This document shows positions 9,706-19,406 of a DNA stretch of 21,267 nt, one piece after another. The notes beneath the pieces were generated by a model. The model searched no databases and was not told where the DNA came from. It saw only the letters and a program-made list of their open reading frames with translations. This DNA is from Rodentolepis nana (taxonomy: Eukaryota > Platyhelminthes > Cestoda > Cyclophyllidea > Hymenolepididae), in contig UZAE01000567.1 in assembly GCA_900617975.1 (NCBI GenBank), positions 1 through 21,267 on the forward strand. Direction: 5' to 3'. Position 1 is the first letter of the stretch; each line of letters starts with the position of its first letter. Made by a program: the position numbers and the translations under genes.

Positions 9706-12532
9706 TATATCAAAAATTTGATCTTTAAAATAATTCGAAATGATTGAGATTAAATAAATTTAATCATTTAGCTTGCATTAAATAATAAAAGAAATCATTC
9801 CGTTTTCAGACTTATTTTTGTGTAAATCATATTTTAGCAAGAGATATTGACTAAGATGTGTGAAGTCTAGTGAGCTAGGCTAAGTTTGCAATGTCTGCAC
9901 AATGGTATTAATGACTCAGAGTTAAGTATCCGGCCTCTTAATTAATTTAAACGGTAACGCACTTGAATTATTCATATAGCCCTCAGGAACGTGTGAATAT
10001 TGCTATATTAATTCCCCCTATTTTATTGCGGAATTTATAATAACATCGTCGAGTGCGTTAGAGAAGTGACTAGAATCACTTAACTTAGCCCGATTAAAAT
10101 ATAAAAAAAACAGTCACAAAATTAGGGACTTAATCTTGAGTTCAGATCTATTTGCCGCATATCAAACGGAAGTTTTTTTAAAAATAAGTGAGAAGTTTAT
10201 TTGAGCAATTTAGTAAAAATATTTCCTACGATATTACCAGGAAGAAGCTAAGCCGTCATTACCGGTAAAGTCACGATGTTCAGATATTGTAACTTTCGGA
10301 TAGAAACTTTTTCCATTTGTGAAAATACTGCTTTCCGTACATTTAATGAATAAAAAAATATTTGAAAATTAAGACAATAGCGGATATACCACATCCCAGA
10401 TAATGCTATGTAGAACTGATACTTCCCGTAGTCATATATACCATAACAACTGATGTGCAATTTTCATACCAGACTGAAAGTCTTATTCAGACGCCTATCA
10501 ATGAAATGTGTTTGTTAGGGCAAGTTATATAACATATACCGGCGCCTAATTGCCACTTCATTTTTTAATGCTTATTGTAAAAATAGATTGAATTGAAATT
10601 ATGTTTTTTGAGTAAACTGTGGTAAGCTGTGTCATGTTTGAATTCGATCAAGCTCTCACACCTGAACAAAATCTTAACTCTGAAAAGATAAAAGTAAACT
10701 GAATGTAAATTAAAGTTGATATGCATGAAACAGTCCCACAGTAACATTATCAAAACATTTGAGTAGAAGAGCATAACTTCATGAGAGCAAGTGTATATAT
10801 TATCATTTCAATGGAGTAAAATGTTTAAAATGTTAAAAGTAACAAATAGATGAAAGGTTAAAGTTAGAGATGTCTTTGTCATTTTCTGGAGTTCGTTTCT
10901 GTTGAAGAATAGCGTAGAATAAAATTTGGTTCGTTTGTGCTAATTTTCATGAAATGAGATTCAAACTCTTTGGTAACTTCGTGATCACATATTTCGCGAT
11001 TCAGGTTGTAGGAAAAAAGCTAAAACCTAGATTTGTAATAGTTTAAAGAATGGAAAGTCACACCACTCCCATCTGCATTTTAGCAAAGCTTTTAGCTGGT
11101 ATGAGCTAAACAATTTATGAATAGCTAGGGTTCTACGTTTCCTACAACTACGTCTTGTGCTTGAGCAGAAATTTGAAATGCTTAATTACCAGAATGCAAA
11201 TGAAAGCATAAATATCTCTCACTCTTCAAATAATTAATACCAATGAAACATAATGCTCTCATTATGATCTCAAGAATAGTTATCTGGTTGATAGAAGATT
11301 AAAATTTGCAATTATAAGTGTAAAGGCTTTCCAATCCTAAGAAGAAAATTTAAAAAATGGCTTTCCAATTGGGCATTAAACGTATTTTTGAAGGCATTAT
11401 GGGTCCAATCGGGTTTCCTTGTTGTTATCATAAGGCAGAATCGATTAAATATTAATTAAATCTCAACAAACAACATTCCGGAATATCGTTATCACTGATT
11501 TTTACTCTTTATTGGCAATTTGATGTGTTAAAGAGCGTTGATCATTAATAACGAATTCAGTCAATATTTTTCGAGGAAATTTTTCGATCGAATATTTAAT
11601 TTGGCTTCAATGCGGGTCGATAATACAGTAGACGATATCAATGTCACCCAATTTCATAATTTAGTAGGTCCTCAATGAATAAACGTGATGAAAATAGGGA
11701 AATTATTGTCTCTTTTGTGAGCGATTATTACGTAAGCTACAGATACGAGTAAAGTGTTTAAAGAAAATCTCACAAATAGCAAGTTTTTTGGGAATTTTTT
11801 TATTAATAGGGTCAAGGAATGAAAGGCACAAGTCATCTTTACCAGAAACATCTCCACACTTCAAAGGATAGTTTAAACATTTTTCTCTTACTATATATTA
11901 GAAGCAAAAAGTAAAATTTCTCATGTGCATCGTATTTGCCATTTTTTGCACTTACAAGTATCTTTTCAAATTATTTTATCAAAATAACGAACATATTGTA
12001 CATAATGGTTAAAAATTCGATTCACTAAATTAACTTTTTACTAGTCCTATATTTATGGCATTTCAAGTCTATGTGCTTATCTTAATGCAATAAGCTAGAT
12101 TTGTTTTCATAACTAGTATCTCGCTTTGTAAAATTTAATTTTTCTAAATTTTTTCTTTAATTTTAATTGTAAACTTTATTATTTCTAATGCATTAAAACG
12201 CAAGTAATGTACAATCCAGAAATTAGTAGAAACCAAATTCGTGCTCTAGTTCAAAATGATTTTATTTATTTAAATTAATTTTTATATATATAAAAAATGA
12301 TTGTCGAACGGTTGATTCTCTGCATTCATCTTCTCATTGCAGGAGCTAAAAAGGAGAAAGTAATATTGTCATTAAGGAGCTCATTTTTCACTCTTTACTT
12401 GGATGGGCGTTAATTAAGGTGGAAGTACTTCCAATGCACAGAAAAGCCAGCCTCTTAATCGTGCGCCCCAGAAAGCTTAACATATTTACAAGTAAAGCAT
12501 TCAAAACCAGGAGGGAAGGCTTAATACCAATT
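9706..12532. other. Long AT-rich spacer
   Basis: No gene, RNA or element R copy is visible over about 2.8 kb. Minus-strand frames at 10248-10460, 10565-10774 and 11672-11857 are short, Phe/Ile/Tyr-rich and fit chance. This is downstream of the neuropeptide gene, which points the same way. Confidence 0.45.
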
Positions 12533-12536
12533 TATA
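12531..12536 (-). terminator. Possible poly(A) signal variant of the neuropeptide gene
   Basis: TATAAA on the minus strand, about 190 nt after the stop codon. It is the first poly(A)-signal-like hexamer I see downstream; no canonical AATAAA occurs in between. Weak evidence. Confidence 0.2.
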
Positions 12537-12757
12537 TCAACCGGCAGTTGACTTCTGACTTCAAACTACCATGACTCCACTGCACTTCCCCAGTACTCAC
12601 CTTGCCTTTTTCTCTACCTTTGTGTCTATCGGTCTCTTTCATATCTCTAAATCACTCTTCTGTTCCCCTTCCCCTCGATTTTCGTGACTTTGATGCTTCT
12701 TCCCTCTGTGTGGATCCCGAAGTCAACTAAAGTGATAATGCTATTAAACCAAAACAT
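12533..12757 (+). repeat. Element R copy D, 5' truncated, overlaps the neuropeptide gene
   Basis: Starts within the element at AACCGGCAGTTGACTTC, so about 80 bp of the head is missing. It runs through the pyrimidine block to CGAAGTCAACTAAAG at 12718-12732. The last 25 bp are diverged from the family and the AAAT tail is lost. It is antisense to the neuropeptide gene and contains that gene's stop codon and presumably its 3' UTR. Confidence 0.8.
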
Positions 12758-13324
12758 ACACTGTCCATAAGTCGTCGTCGACTTGGCAGACCGCTTCTTT
12801 TGCCAAATCGGAAGTAATTGCCTCTTCGCTGGCGGAGATTTTCAACAATTGCTTCAAGTTGGCTTTCCAGATCGTCAATGTCACTAACGCGCCTCTCCGA
12901 TTCAGTGGAACCATCAAATCGAATTGGCGCTAAAAGGAAAAATTAAATCCGAAGTAGCCAAGTCAAAAATTCCGATTCAGTTTCAGAAAATTCATTTGTA
13001 ATTTTAATCTTAAACATCCACTCCACAACTAAGTTGCCGAATTGCAATTAAATCAATTATAATATAAACATTCTTTTTTCACTTACACATTCCACAAACG
13101 AGCGCAAAACCAAGTGTTAGTAGAACACAACATGAAATTCTTCTGTAATAAACAAAATTTCAATTGAATTAAAAAATGAAAGTAAATGGCAAATCGATTT
13201 GATCAAAATTGTTAACTTCAAAGTTATAATGGCGATTGACATTACCAAGGATGCTTAGGTCTGATCAAACTATTATTGGGTAAATTGTTAAGCATTTGGA
13301 GTAGGAGAGTGAAACTTACATCAT
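12727..13324 (-). CDS. FMRFamide-like neuropeptide precursor (GNYFRF-amide), 3 exons
   Basis: Secreted precursor of an amidated neuropeptide, which in flatworms acts on muscle and nerve through peptide receptors. Coding exons on the minus strand are 13324-13320 (ATGAT), 13142-13087 and 12929-12727. Donors are GTAAGT at 13319 and 13086; acceptors are TTTATTACAG and TTTCCTTTTAG. The joined frame is 88 codons including TAG, giving 87 residues. Residues 1-20 form a signal peptide (MIRIS then CCVLLTLGFALVCG). Residues 22-52 are an acidic spacer. RQRR (53-56) precedes GNYFRF (57-62), followed by the amide-donor Gly63 and KR (64-65). A basic tail with RRR (71-73) ends in SVCFGLIALSL. The single peptide copy and short length fit flatworm FLP precursors; GNFFRF-amide is known from the cestode Moniezia. 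Oddities are the 5-nt first coding part and a C-terminus lying in a repeat. The function call rests on the processing motifs and splice-joined frame; exact exon ends are inferred. Confidence 0.87.
12796..12834 (-). other. Mature peptide and processing sites: RQRR / GNYFRF-G / KR
   Basis: Codons at 12822-12805 encode Gly-Asn-Tyr-Phe-Arg-Phe. They are preceded by Arg-Gln-Arg-Arg (12834-12823), a furin/prohormone-convertase type site, and followed by Gly (12804-12802, the amide donor) and Lys-Arg (12801-12796). The expected product is GNYFRF-amide, with the RF-amide C-terminus typical of invertebrate FLPs. It differs from the Moniezia peptide GNFFRF-amide only by Tyr for Phe at position 3. No second RF-amide copy is present in the precursor. 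Confidence 0.85.
12930..13086 (-). other. Intron 2 of the neuropeptide gene
   Basis: A 157-nt intron with a GTAAGT donor and a pyrimidine-rich TTTCCTTTTAG acceptor. It separates the signal-peptide exon from the exon carrying spacer, peptide and tail. Splicing joins T with CG to make Ser21 and keeps the frame. A GT two bases upstream of the chosen donor is also possible but is a poorer match. Confidence 0.8.
13143..13319 (-). other. Intron 1 of the neuropeptide gene
   Basis: A 177-nt intron that starts GTAAGT immediately after ATGAT and ends TTTATTACAG. It splits the second codon (AT|A), so almost the whole signal peptide is encoded by exon 2. Removing it is what puts the signal peptide in frame with a start codon. 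Confidence 0.8.
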
Positions 13325-13393
13325 TTTAAGTATATATTCACGAAATTAAAAAAATGCAGTGAAAATATGAATATGTGTGTCGTTTCAATGTCC

Positions 13394-13402
13394 CTATTTA
13401 TA
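13394..13402 (-). promoter_or_regulatory. TATA box of the neuropeptide gene
   Basis: TATAAATAG on the minus strand, 78 nt before the ATG. A start site about 30 nt downstream would fall near 13372 and give a 5' UTR of roughly 48 nt. It is a full-consensus box directly upstream of a gene supported on other grounds, which is why I accept it in AT-rich DNA. Confidence 0.6.
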
Positions 13403-13432
13403 TGAGTTTAGGGAAGGTTGAGTTCTCTTTTG

Positions 13433-13437
13433 ATTGG
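13433..13437 (-). promoter_or_regulatory. CCAAT box upstream of the TATA box
   Basis: CCAAT within AAAAGCCAATCAAAAG on the minus strand, about 35 nt upstream of the TATA box. That spacing suits a compact polymerase II promoter. The motif is short, so the support is positional. Confidence 0.4.
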
Positions 13438-13449
13438 CTTTTGAATATT

Positions 13450-14895
13450 GAGACAAAATACTATTGGACGTCAAAATTTGTCCATTTGCTATCAAAATAT
13501 GTTCAAATAAACGGCGTATGTAAAAGGGCAAATTATATTTCGCAGAAGTAGATGCAGAATTATACTTTTATTTGTCCATCAATATGAAGTCAAAGGCCTT
13601 TCGGGGGTAGATATGCAATTTTTGTCAACGAAATCGATTTGTCAACATCCCATACCGCAAAACCAGATTTATTTAGATAAAACAACCTTAACAAATACAA
13701 TTGCTAAGAGAATTAGAGTAAAATATGAAGTAAAAAAATTTTGAATTAATTTTAAAAGGAGTGTAGATTTGAGTTCTCATTCCTTAGTTTCATGATCATA
13801 TATTTCTTTATACATGCAAAATTGCGTATATTAAAACGTATTTAATAAACTTTTGGGCGTTCTTGTAGGTTAATGCTTATGCTCACGTTGTTGTTGCTTC
13901 TTTTAAGCTCAAGTTAACTCAATCATATAAAATTCCCTTTTCATAAGTGACGATTAATTGTATCTGCTTTTGTTATCTGATTGTGCATTGCTTGGAGACA
14001 TTATTTTCAAATCGGATGATCTTAAAGGCCAACGGGTATATCAATCCTTCCAAGTGACAGAAAAGTGAAAATTGAGATGGGTCAGTGGTTGAACAGGAAT
14101 AATAGATTGACGATAATGGAATGGATAGGTTAGAACTTGAGAGCTGATGTAAAGAGACCATCCTTTTAACCAATAAAATCTAAAAACTGTCAAAATTCCT
14201 TGTCTAATTAAGAATTTTCATAAGAGCATATAAAAGCGGTTAAAAGCCACCACACTATCCAGAATGCCAAAGAAAAGATGAAAGGATATCCCAATATAGG
14301 ATCGGGAATAGATTTGCAATTTCTGATTTCAGACATTTATTCTTGATTTATCCCACTATACATTAGACAGTGCTTTTAATGCTTCCACCATCTTTAAATA
14401 ATTTTAAATTCGAAATTTTAGCTTACCCATGGGAACGACAAATAGGGCTTGTAAAAGAATTCAGAAATGAGCTTAGCCTTGTCAGGAAATCTTTGATTTA
14501 ATCGAAGTTACTAGGGCTCCCAAGGATAAATATTCAGCGAGAAAAATTTGATATGTGTGAATTCGGATTGAATATTTTCGCGTCGATTACCAGCCACCAT
14601 GCATACCATAGTTTGTGTTTATATAAGTGCACCTTCTAATAATAATTATTCATTTTAAAAAAAGAATGATGGAAATATGTTTTTAAGATAAACATCAGAA
14701 TAAAACATTAATTTCTTAAAATGAATAGGATCGTTGATTAAAGTGAAGAATTTCACCATTCTGGCGTGAAGAATATTTTAATAAATTCTGAAATATACTA
14801 AAGCAAATGTGCAGACAAATTTAACTATTTTATTGTTCACTTACATTAAGGCGTGTGAGTAATAAGATTAAGCTTTCATTTAATCCCTGAGGTTT
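13450..14895. other. Spacer upstream of the neuropeptide gene
   Basis: No gene is supported. A minus-strand frame at 13973-14173 is Ser-rich and unassigned. Any enhancer of the neuropeptide gene would be expected here, but I can point to no specific site beyond the CCAAT/TATA pair. Confidence 0.4.
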
Positions 14896-15078
14896 TCATC
14901 GAATTGTTTCTCCTATTACACTTCGTTTTTCTGGCTTCAAAAAGTGAAAAAAGGCTTTCAATATTTCTGATTTTTCTAAGATTATTATTAAAGTTACTTC
15001 CATGTATTTGTCGGAATTTCGGTTATTCGAAACGACTGTCACTCCGAATTCTCCGGGAAAGCATCTTTCAACTATCAC
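14896..15078 (-). other. Coding-looking frame, minus strand
   Basis: Open for 60 codons from a GTG; upstream the frame continues only five more codons to a TAA. The first half (VIVERCFPGEFGVTVVSNNR then NSDKYMEV) is GC-richer and protein-like, and a possible donor (GGAA|GTAACT) follows it. The second half is hydrophobic and AT-driven. There is no ATG start, no good acceptor and no recognised family. It could be an exon or relic. Confidence 0.22.
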
Positions 15079-15079
15079 T

Positions 15080-16602
15080 TTAGTTGATTCACATTAAATT
15101 GATGAATTAAAAACTTCTAACATAGATATGAGAAAGTACCTCTAATAAGGTGCTTTAAAATTGAAAACACGGGTATAGTTACAATTTGAGCTTATTTTAG
15201 ATTTTAAAACTTGGCATCTTTAGTTATCTAACAGAATGCATATTATATTAAAAACGGTTCAGTTAATTCGCCTGGGAAATTTTGAGACCAGATACATGTC
15301 AACTTTTCATTTGATTTCTTGGTTCGAAAATGAGGCTATTTTCAAGATTTTCAGTTTGAATTTACTGACGCGATATGTAATCACGTGTAGCGGCTCGTAT
15401 GATCAAAACACGATAAATAAGATAAATTTTTCAAGATTTTTACATAAAAGTGTTCAGTTGTAAGTTCTTAATATGCTTGAGTGCATGCTGCCCTCTTATA
15501 AGAGCAAACGTACTAGAATTGAAATAAATTCATGAAGCACAGAAATTGGATGCTTTTCCAATTCATGCAATCGCAGTCATTATTTTATTTAATATTGATT
15601 TATTAAGTATATAGTAGAGACATTAGCGACGCCGGTTATTTACATAATTTTAAACGAAACTTTCTAATCGCATAACAGAATTTTATGCCTAATCTGAAGG
15701 CTCCTTTGCCTCACGTTTACGAAACTGATGTTAACAATTTTATCCAATCCTGATGAATAGAAAATTTCCTTAGTTTTTTATCAGGGCAATACTAAATGAA
15801 ATCATTTTTATTACTTTATATAATTTAATTATCAACCTGCATTGAAGGATATCTTAGAGAAAGTCTATTAAATTTGAGTGTTGATCCCTGTCACGTAACT
15901 TACTTCATATTTTTGGATGACATAGTTCATCGTAACCTTAAAGAAATTAGATAATTGGTCAATCACTTATATTTTCCTGCAAGCTGTCCGTTCAAATTTA
16001 TAAGAAATAGCCTATCACTCAACCAGTATACTGATAGCTAAACACACCATCATTCAAATACTTTTAATATCAATAGGTCTGTTTTAAATCTGACGAGTTT
16101 TTCACATCCTACAACAAATTAAAATTATATTTAAGAATTTCATTCTTTCTTGGTCTTTTATATAATGGTGGTTGTAAATCTTCATTTGTGATGCCTCTAC
16201 CGAAATCGGCAAATTTTTGATCAGTTACAATTGGCTGTTAGTCTCTGCCCAATTGGTACGTTTATGGTGGTACTTTTTGCATTTTAATTTTCTAACAAAA
16301 GCAAATTTAAAAGCATTAAGACTTCTAATCTATCTAATCGAATAGTTTGTGTTCTTGAATGTGGTCAATCAAGCAGAGAAAGTTGTAAAAGTAAAGTGAT
16401 TAAAGGAATTATTCATTATTATAATTTTGCCTGTTTGCCGTCTCGTCTAAAGATAAACTGAAGTTGATATGGAGCATGTCTTGAAATGAAATTTTCTACC
16501 TCGTCTACAACGTAAAGTATATTTACACCAGATCAGATTTACTGTGGAAGGCGTGGGCCAATTTTTCCATTCAAACGAATAGTAAGTATTCATTCATTTC
16601 AG
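15080..16602. other. AT-rich spacer
   Basis: No supported gene. A 75-codon plus-strand frame at 15236-15463 follows a CTAACAG acceptor-like site but has AT-driven composition. Nothing else stands out. Confidence 0.4.
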
Positions 16603-16609
16603 GTTCGAA

Positions 16610-16847
16610 ATGGGAGAATATATTAATCAGACAATGGAACAGCTGATGAACGACCTTCTGAAGCAAAATACAGCATTGTTTCTCATTCAGTCCCCCCCCC
16701 CCCTCAAAACCCTAAATAATGTGAATATTGTACTGGTCTCACTTTTAGCGTTCATTTTCATCGGTGAAATGGCAACCATTTTATCGTTAGTTTGTAGAAC
16801 AGCAAAAAGCTTTTTGAATGCTGTTTCTGGATATTTTCTGAAATTGG
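16610..16847 (+). other. Candidate exon with a transmembrane segment
   Basis: Follows a good acceptor (CATTCATTTCAG at 16591-16602) and opens with MGEYINQTMEQLMNDLLKQN, which contains an NQT glycosylation sequon. Residues 38-63 (NVNIVLVSLLAFIFIGEM and following) form one clear membrane span, followed by RTAKSFLNAVSGYFLKLG. A donor G|GTATTG at 16848 could end the exon. Otherwise the frame runs into element R copy E and stops at 16954. A run of 12 C at 16692-16703 codes for Ser-Pro-Pro-Pro and is a likely indel site. The family is not recognised. Confidence 0.33.
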
Positions 16848-16865
16848 GTATTGGCATAAGGCTAA

Positions 16866-17003
16866 CAGACAGACACGAAGGTAGAGAAAATGGTGAAGTG
16901 GTGGAATATTACATACAGTGGGGTGATGGTAGTTTGAAGTTGGAAGTCGACTAAGGGGCTAATGATAACTATCATAAAGCCTGCCATTTGATATAAATAA
17001 ATG
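16866..17003. repeat. Element R copy E, inverted isoform, 5' truncated
   Basis: From 16866 to 16951 the sequence is the reverse complement of the element's inner segment (read backwards it gives TCGACTTCCAACTTCAAACT and the CATATTCCACCAC-like part). From 16943 on it is direct, GAAGTCGACTAAGGGGCTAA through CTGCCATTTGATATAAATAA. The switch is exactly at the inverted-repeat arm GAAGTCGAC. This is either a twin-primed 5' inversion or recombination between the element's own arms. Confidence 0.8.
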
Positions 17004-17007
17004 ATGT

Positions 17008-17232
17008 TTATATGTTGAGTTGTGTGCGCGTGTTGGCATAAACCAAAATCATTAAATAATGTTTGAGTAAGATTACACAGTAATGACTATTGGTAATTGA
17101 TTGGTTGAGAAGTGCCTGCACTCGTGACCGCATTTGCTCCCAATCATGATTGGCATCACGTCTGCAACGTTCCAGAATGTTCTTCTTCTTCGCGCTTCTT
17201 TGCTTTAGCCATGCTAGCCTTGTATTGGCCAC
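17008..17232 (-). other. Coding-looking island, minus strand, unassigned
   Basis: The first 45 codons (ANTRLAWLKQRSAKKKNILE then RCRRDANHDWEQMRSRVQAL) are charged and helix-like and lie in a sharply GC-richer patch (17105-17235). The rest is AT-driven and reads like run-off. There is no ATG at the start. The opposite strand is also open here, and another minus frame has an ATG giving MAKAKKREEEEHSG before a stop. The true frame, if any, is therefore uncertain. Confidence 0.22.
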
Positions 17233-17484
17233 AATCTAAATGGTTTTGCTCTAAAGTACTATTTATTGGTGCGCACGAAATAATAACTAATTGAGCAGAA
17301 TTTGACATTCAAACGGGGAAAAACTGCTCTTTTAATAACTTTTTAAAAATAGCAGAAACGAAGGAGCGGAAATATGGGTAAAAAAGTAATTGAAGGAACA
17401 GTCCAACTTTGGCGAATTCAAGAAAAATAAGTTGAAATATGTAAATAGTAAAATAACGGTAAAAATAAAATAACTGTTATAAAG

Positions 17485-17500
17485 AATAATAATAATAATA
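17485..17500. repeat. (AAT)5 microsatellite
   Basis: Five AAT repeats plus one base in an AT-rich spacer. Confidence 0.85.
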
Positions 17501-17703
17501 TTTTATTTGTGTTGCAATTTGGAGCAGTGTCATGCAGACCAATTTGTTTAGGAAGATGGCCCATTTGCATGAAATTCAATTTTCATGTTCTTTTTTCGAA
17601 CAAGCGTTCACATTTTTCGGAATGCCTCAAACTCTCCTATGTTGCAATGTCAATCACTAAGTAATAAGCAAAAAATACTAATTTGAAACTTTAAACGTTT
17701 TTA

Positions 17704-17776
17704 ATAGACTTTTTTGCCGCATGAGTATACGTTGCCCAGGATGCACCACGTGGAGGCAAGTCTGTCGCACACCCCA
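17704..17776 (-). repeat. Element R fragment F, head only
   Basis: On the minus strand it reads TGGGGTGTGCGACAGACTTG, then the well-conserved CACGTGGTGCATCCTGGGCA part, and stops at AAGTCTAT, where the inverted arm should begin. LINE-type copies normally lose the 5' end, not the 3' end, so this is a broken copy. The antisense donor is GCAAGT here instead of GTAAGT. Confidence 0.82.
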
Positions 17777-19066
17777 TATAAACATCATAAGTAAACGTAT
17801 TCCACGTTATACGTCTATTTCCCGCCACCGTTGCAGTAGGTTAGCTAATTCTGACGATTATTCCAAACTAGGAGATCTTGCTATAGAGGTTACTGCGCAT
17901 AAGCCTCAAGATCGGATTATACTTGAATTTTTCGGATCCAAATTCTGGGTTTGTGATAAAGCGATAAAAAATTCGCCTTTTCTAGTTAAATATTTTTCGC
18001 AGTATTCACACTATTTTAGTGCTTGAATACTTCCGCTTTCATTGCATTTGAAACATACTCTTTTACTATTCATACTGTTCTTGACATTATTTAAAGAAAA
18101 AGATTTCACCCTACATTATGGAAAGGACCTTAGTTGCGATTGTTTTAGGAATAACTGGGAAATTTAGGGAAGAGACAATTAAAAAATTGAAAATTCTATC
18201 ACGTCTCCAGGTAGTGCCAATTCCAATTTTTGAGCTCCCTTAGGAAAACCGACTTAATGAGGCTTGATATTCCTAATTAAAAATAATAATTTTCATTAAC
18301 GCCAAGTGGGTTAAAAAGTTTTCCTTTAGAAGGCGGTGAGTTTGTCTGGATAAGTTGAAAATAAATGAGCGGGAAAGAAGTGGAATCAGTAATGAGAATG
18401 GGCAATCGTAATTGTAAGAAACCGTTATGATTATAGTTTTTGCTACTATCTTCATTGAAATATTAAGCGATGGAAAAAAATATATATTATTAAGTCGTGG
18501 GAAGAGAGCGTTAAGGAGAGGGAGATCAACACCTTACTTCATTTGATGGTTAACTTTTGGTTCAAGTTCAAAATTGGTGTTTTCATGATTTGACCCCTGG
18601 ATTGTATAGAATTCTTATTTACAATGTTCAATGCTTATTGGTCGGTTTTTTTTTGCTCAAGAAGGATTGGTGTTTGTTGAGAAGACAAATAAGACAAATA
18701 AGGCTTTTAGCTGTGACCTAGAAGAGACGAGAGAGCGAGAGAGAGAGAGGGTTTGAGCTTTAAATTTTGCACATTTCTGTAAACTGCTTTCACTTAAGTT
18801 AAACTACTGTAATTTTGAATACGATAGAATTCGTATTTTATTCCGGCTTCTCTATCCAATTGACATTCGGGGCGAAGGTTTGAGCCAGTAAGCGAGCAGT
18901 ACTGAGCGGATCTATGAGTCAAAGTATACTTGTGCGGTGGATTCAAAAATGATGAGGTTGTTCACATCTTCTTCTTTGTTTTTATGGTGCATCTCATTAC
19001 TATGATCTTTGTAAAATTTAAAATTGCACAAATCGGTTCAATCCCTGGTACATCCTTCTCTCATTG
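17777..19066. other. Spacer with one possible exon
   Basis: At about 17840-17950 a plus-strand stretch after CCACCGTTGCAG reads SDDYSKLGDLAIEVTAHKPQ then DRIILEFFGSKFW, which is protein-like but without a start or partner exons. The longer open frame it belongs to (17721-18026) begins inside repeat fragment F. The rest is AT-rich, with a GA microsatellite near 18730. Confidence 0.3.
18726..18751. repeat. GA-rich microsatellite
   Basis: GACGAGAGAGCGAGAGAGAG-type interrupted (GA)n run. Confidence 0.85.
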
Positions 19067-19406
19067 TAGGGTGCTCGATAGACTTATCTCCACTTGGAAC
19101 AATCTGGGCAACGTATACTCATACGACAAAAAGTCTATTTACCGGAAGTTAACTTCTCATTTCAAGCTACCATGACCCGACTCTTTGTCATAATCCACCA
19201 CTTTCACAGTACTCACTTCGCTTTACCTTTTTTCTCTACTTTTATGACTGTCTCTCTTACATGCGTGAATCAACCTTATGTCCCCCCACCCCCCATCCCC
19301 ACCCCTCTTGACTTTTACGCCTTTGATGTTCCTCCTTCTGTTAAACCCGAAGTCACCTAAGGGGTCAACGATAACTATCATAAAGCCTGACATTTGATAT
19401 TAACAT
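19067..19406 (+). repeat. Element R copy G, full length, diverged
   Basis: Head TAGGGTGCTCGATAGACTTA, both arms (AGTTAACTTC and GAAGTCACCTA, each with a change), a C-rich block CCCCCCACCCCCC-like at 19280-19310, and tail CTGACATTTGATATTAAC. The antisense donor is lost (ATAAGT). It has more substitutions than the other full copies and no recognisable target duplication, so it is probably older. Confidence 0.83.

Larger units (their letters stand above)
17004..17703. other. Spacer with a GC-rich island and an AAT microsatellite
   Basis: Lies between two oddly broken element R pieces. It holds the candidate coding island at 17105-17235 and (AAT)5 at 17485-17500; otherwise AT-rich. Confidence 0.4.

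Noticed and set aside
15236..15463. 75-codon plus-strand frame after an acceptor-like CTAACAG
   Set aside because: Amino-acid content mirrors the AT-rich base content; no donor, no motif, no neighbouring exon.
19030..19052. tRNA B-box-like GGTTCAATCCC, possibly a tRNA or tRNA-derived SINE next to copy G
   Set aside because: The T-stem does not pair, there is no A box at the right distance, and there is no acceptor stem.
19094..19360. 88-codon plus-strand open frame
   Set aside because: Lies inside element R copy G; not conserved in frame in copies A, C or H.
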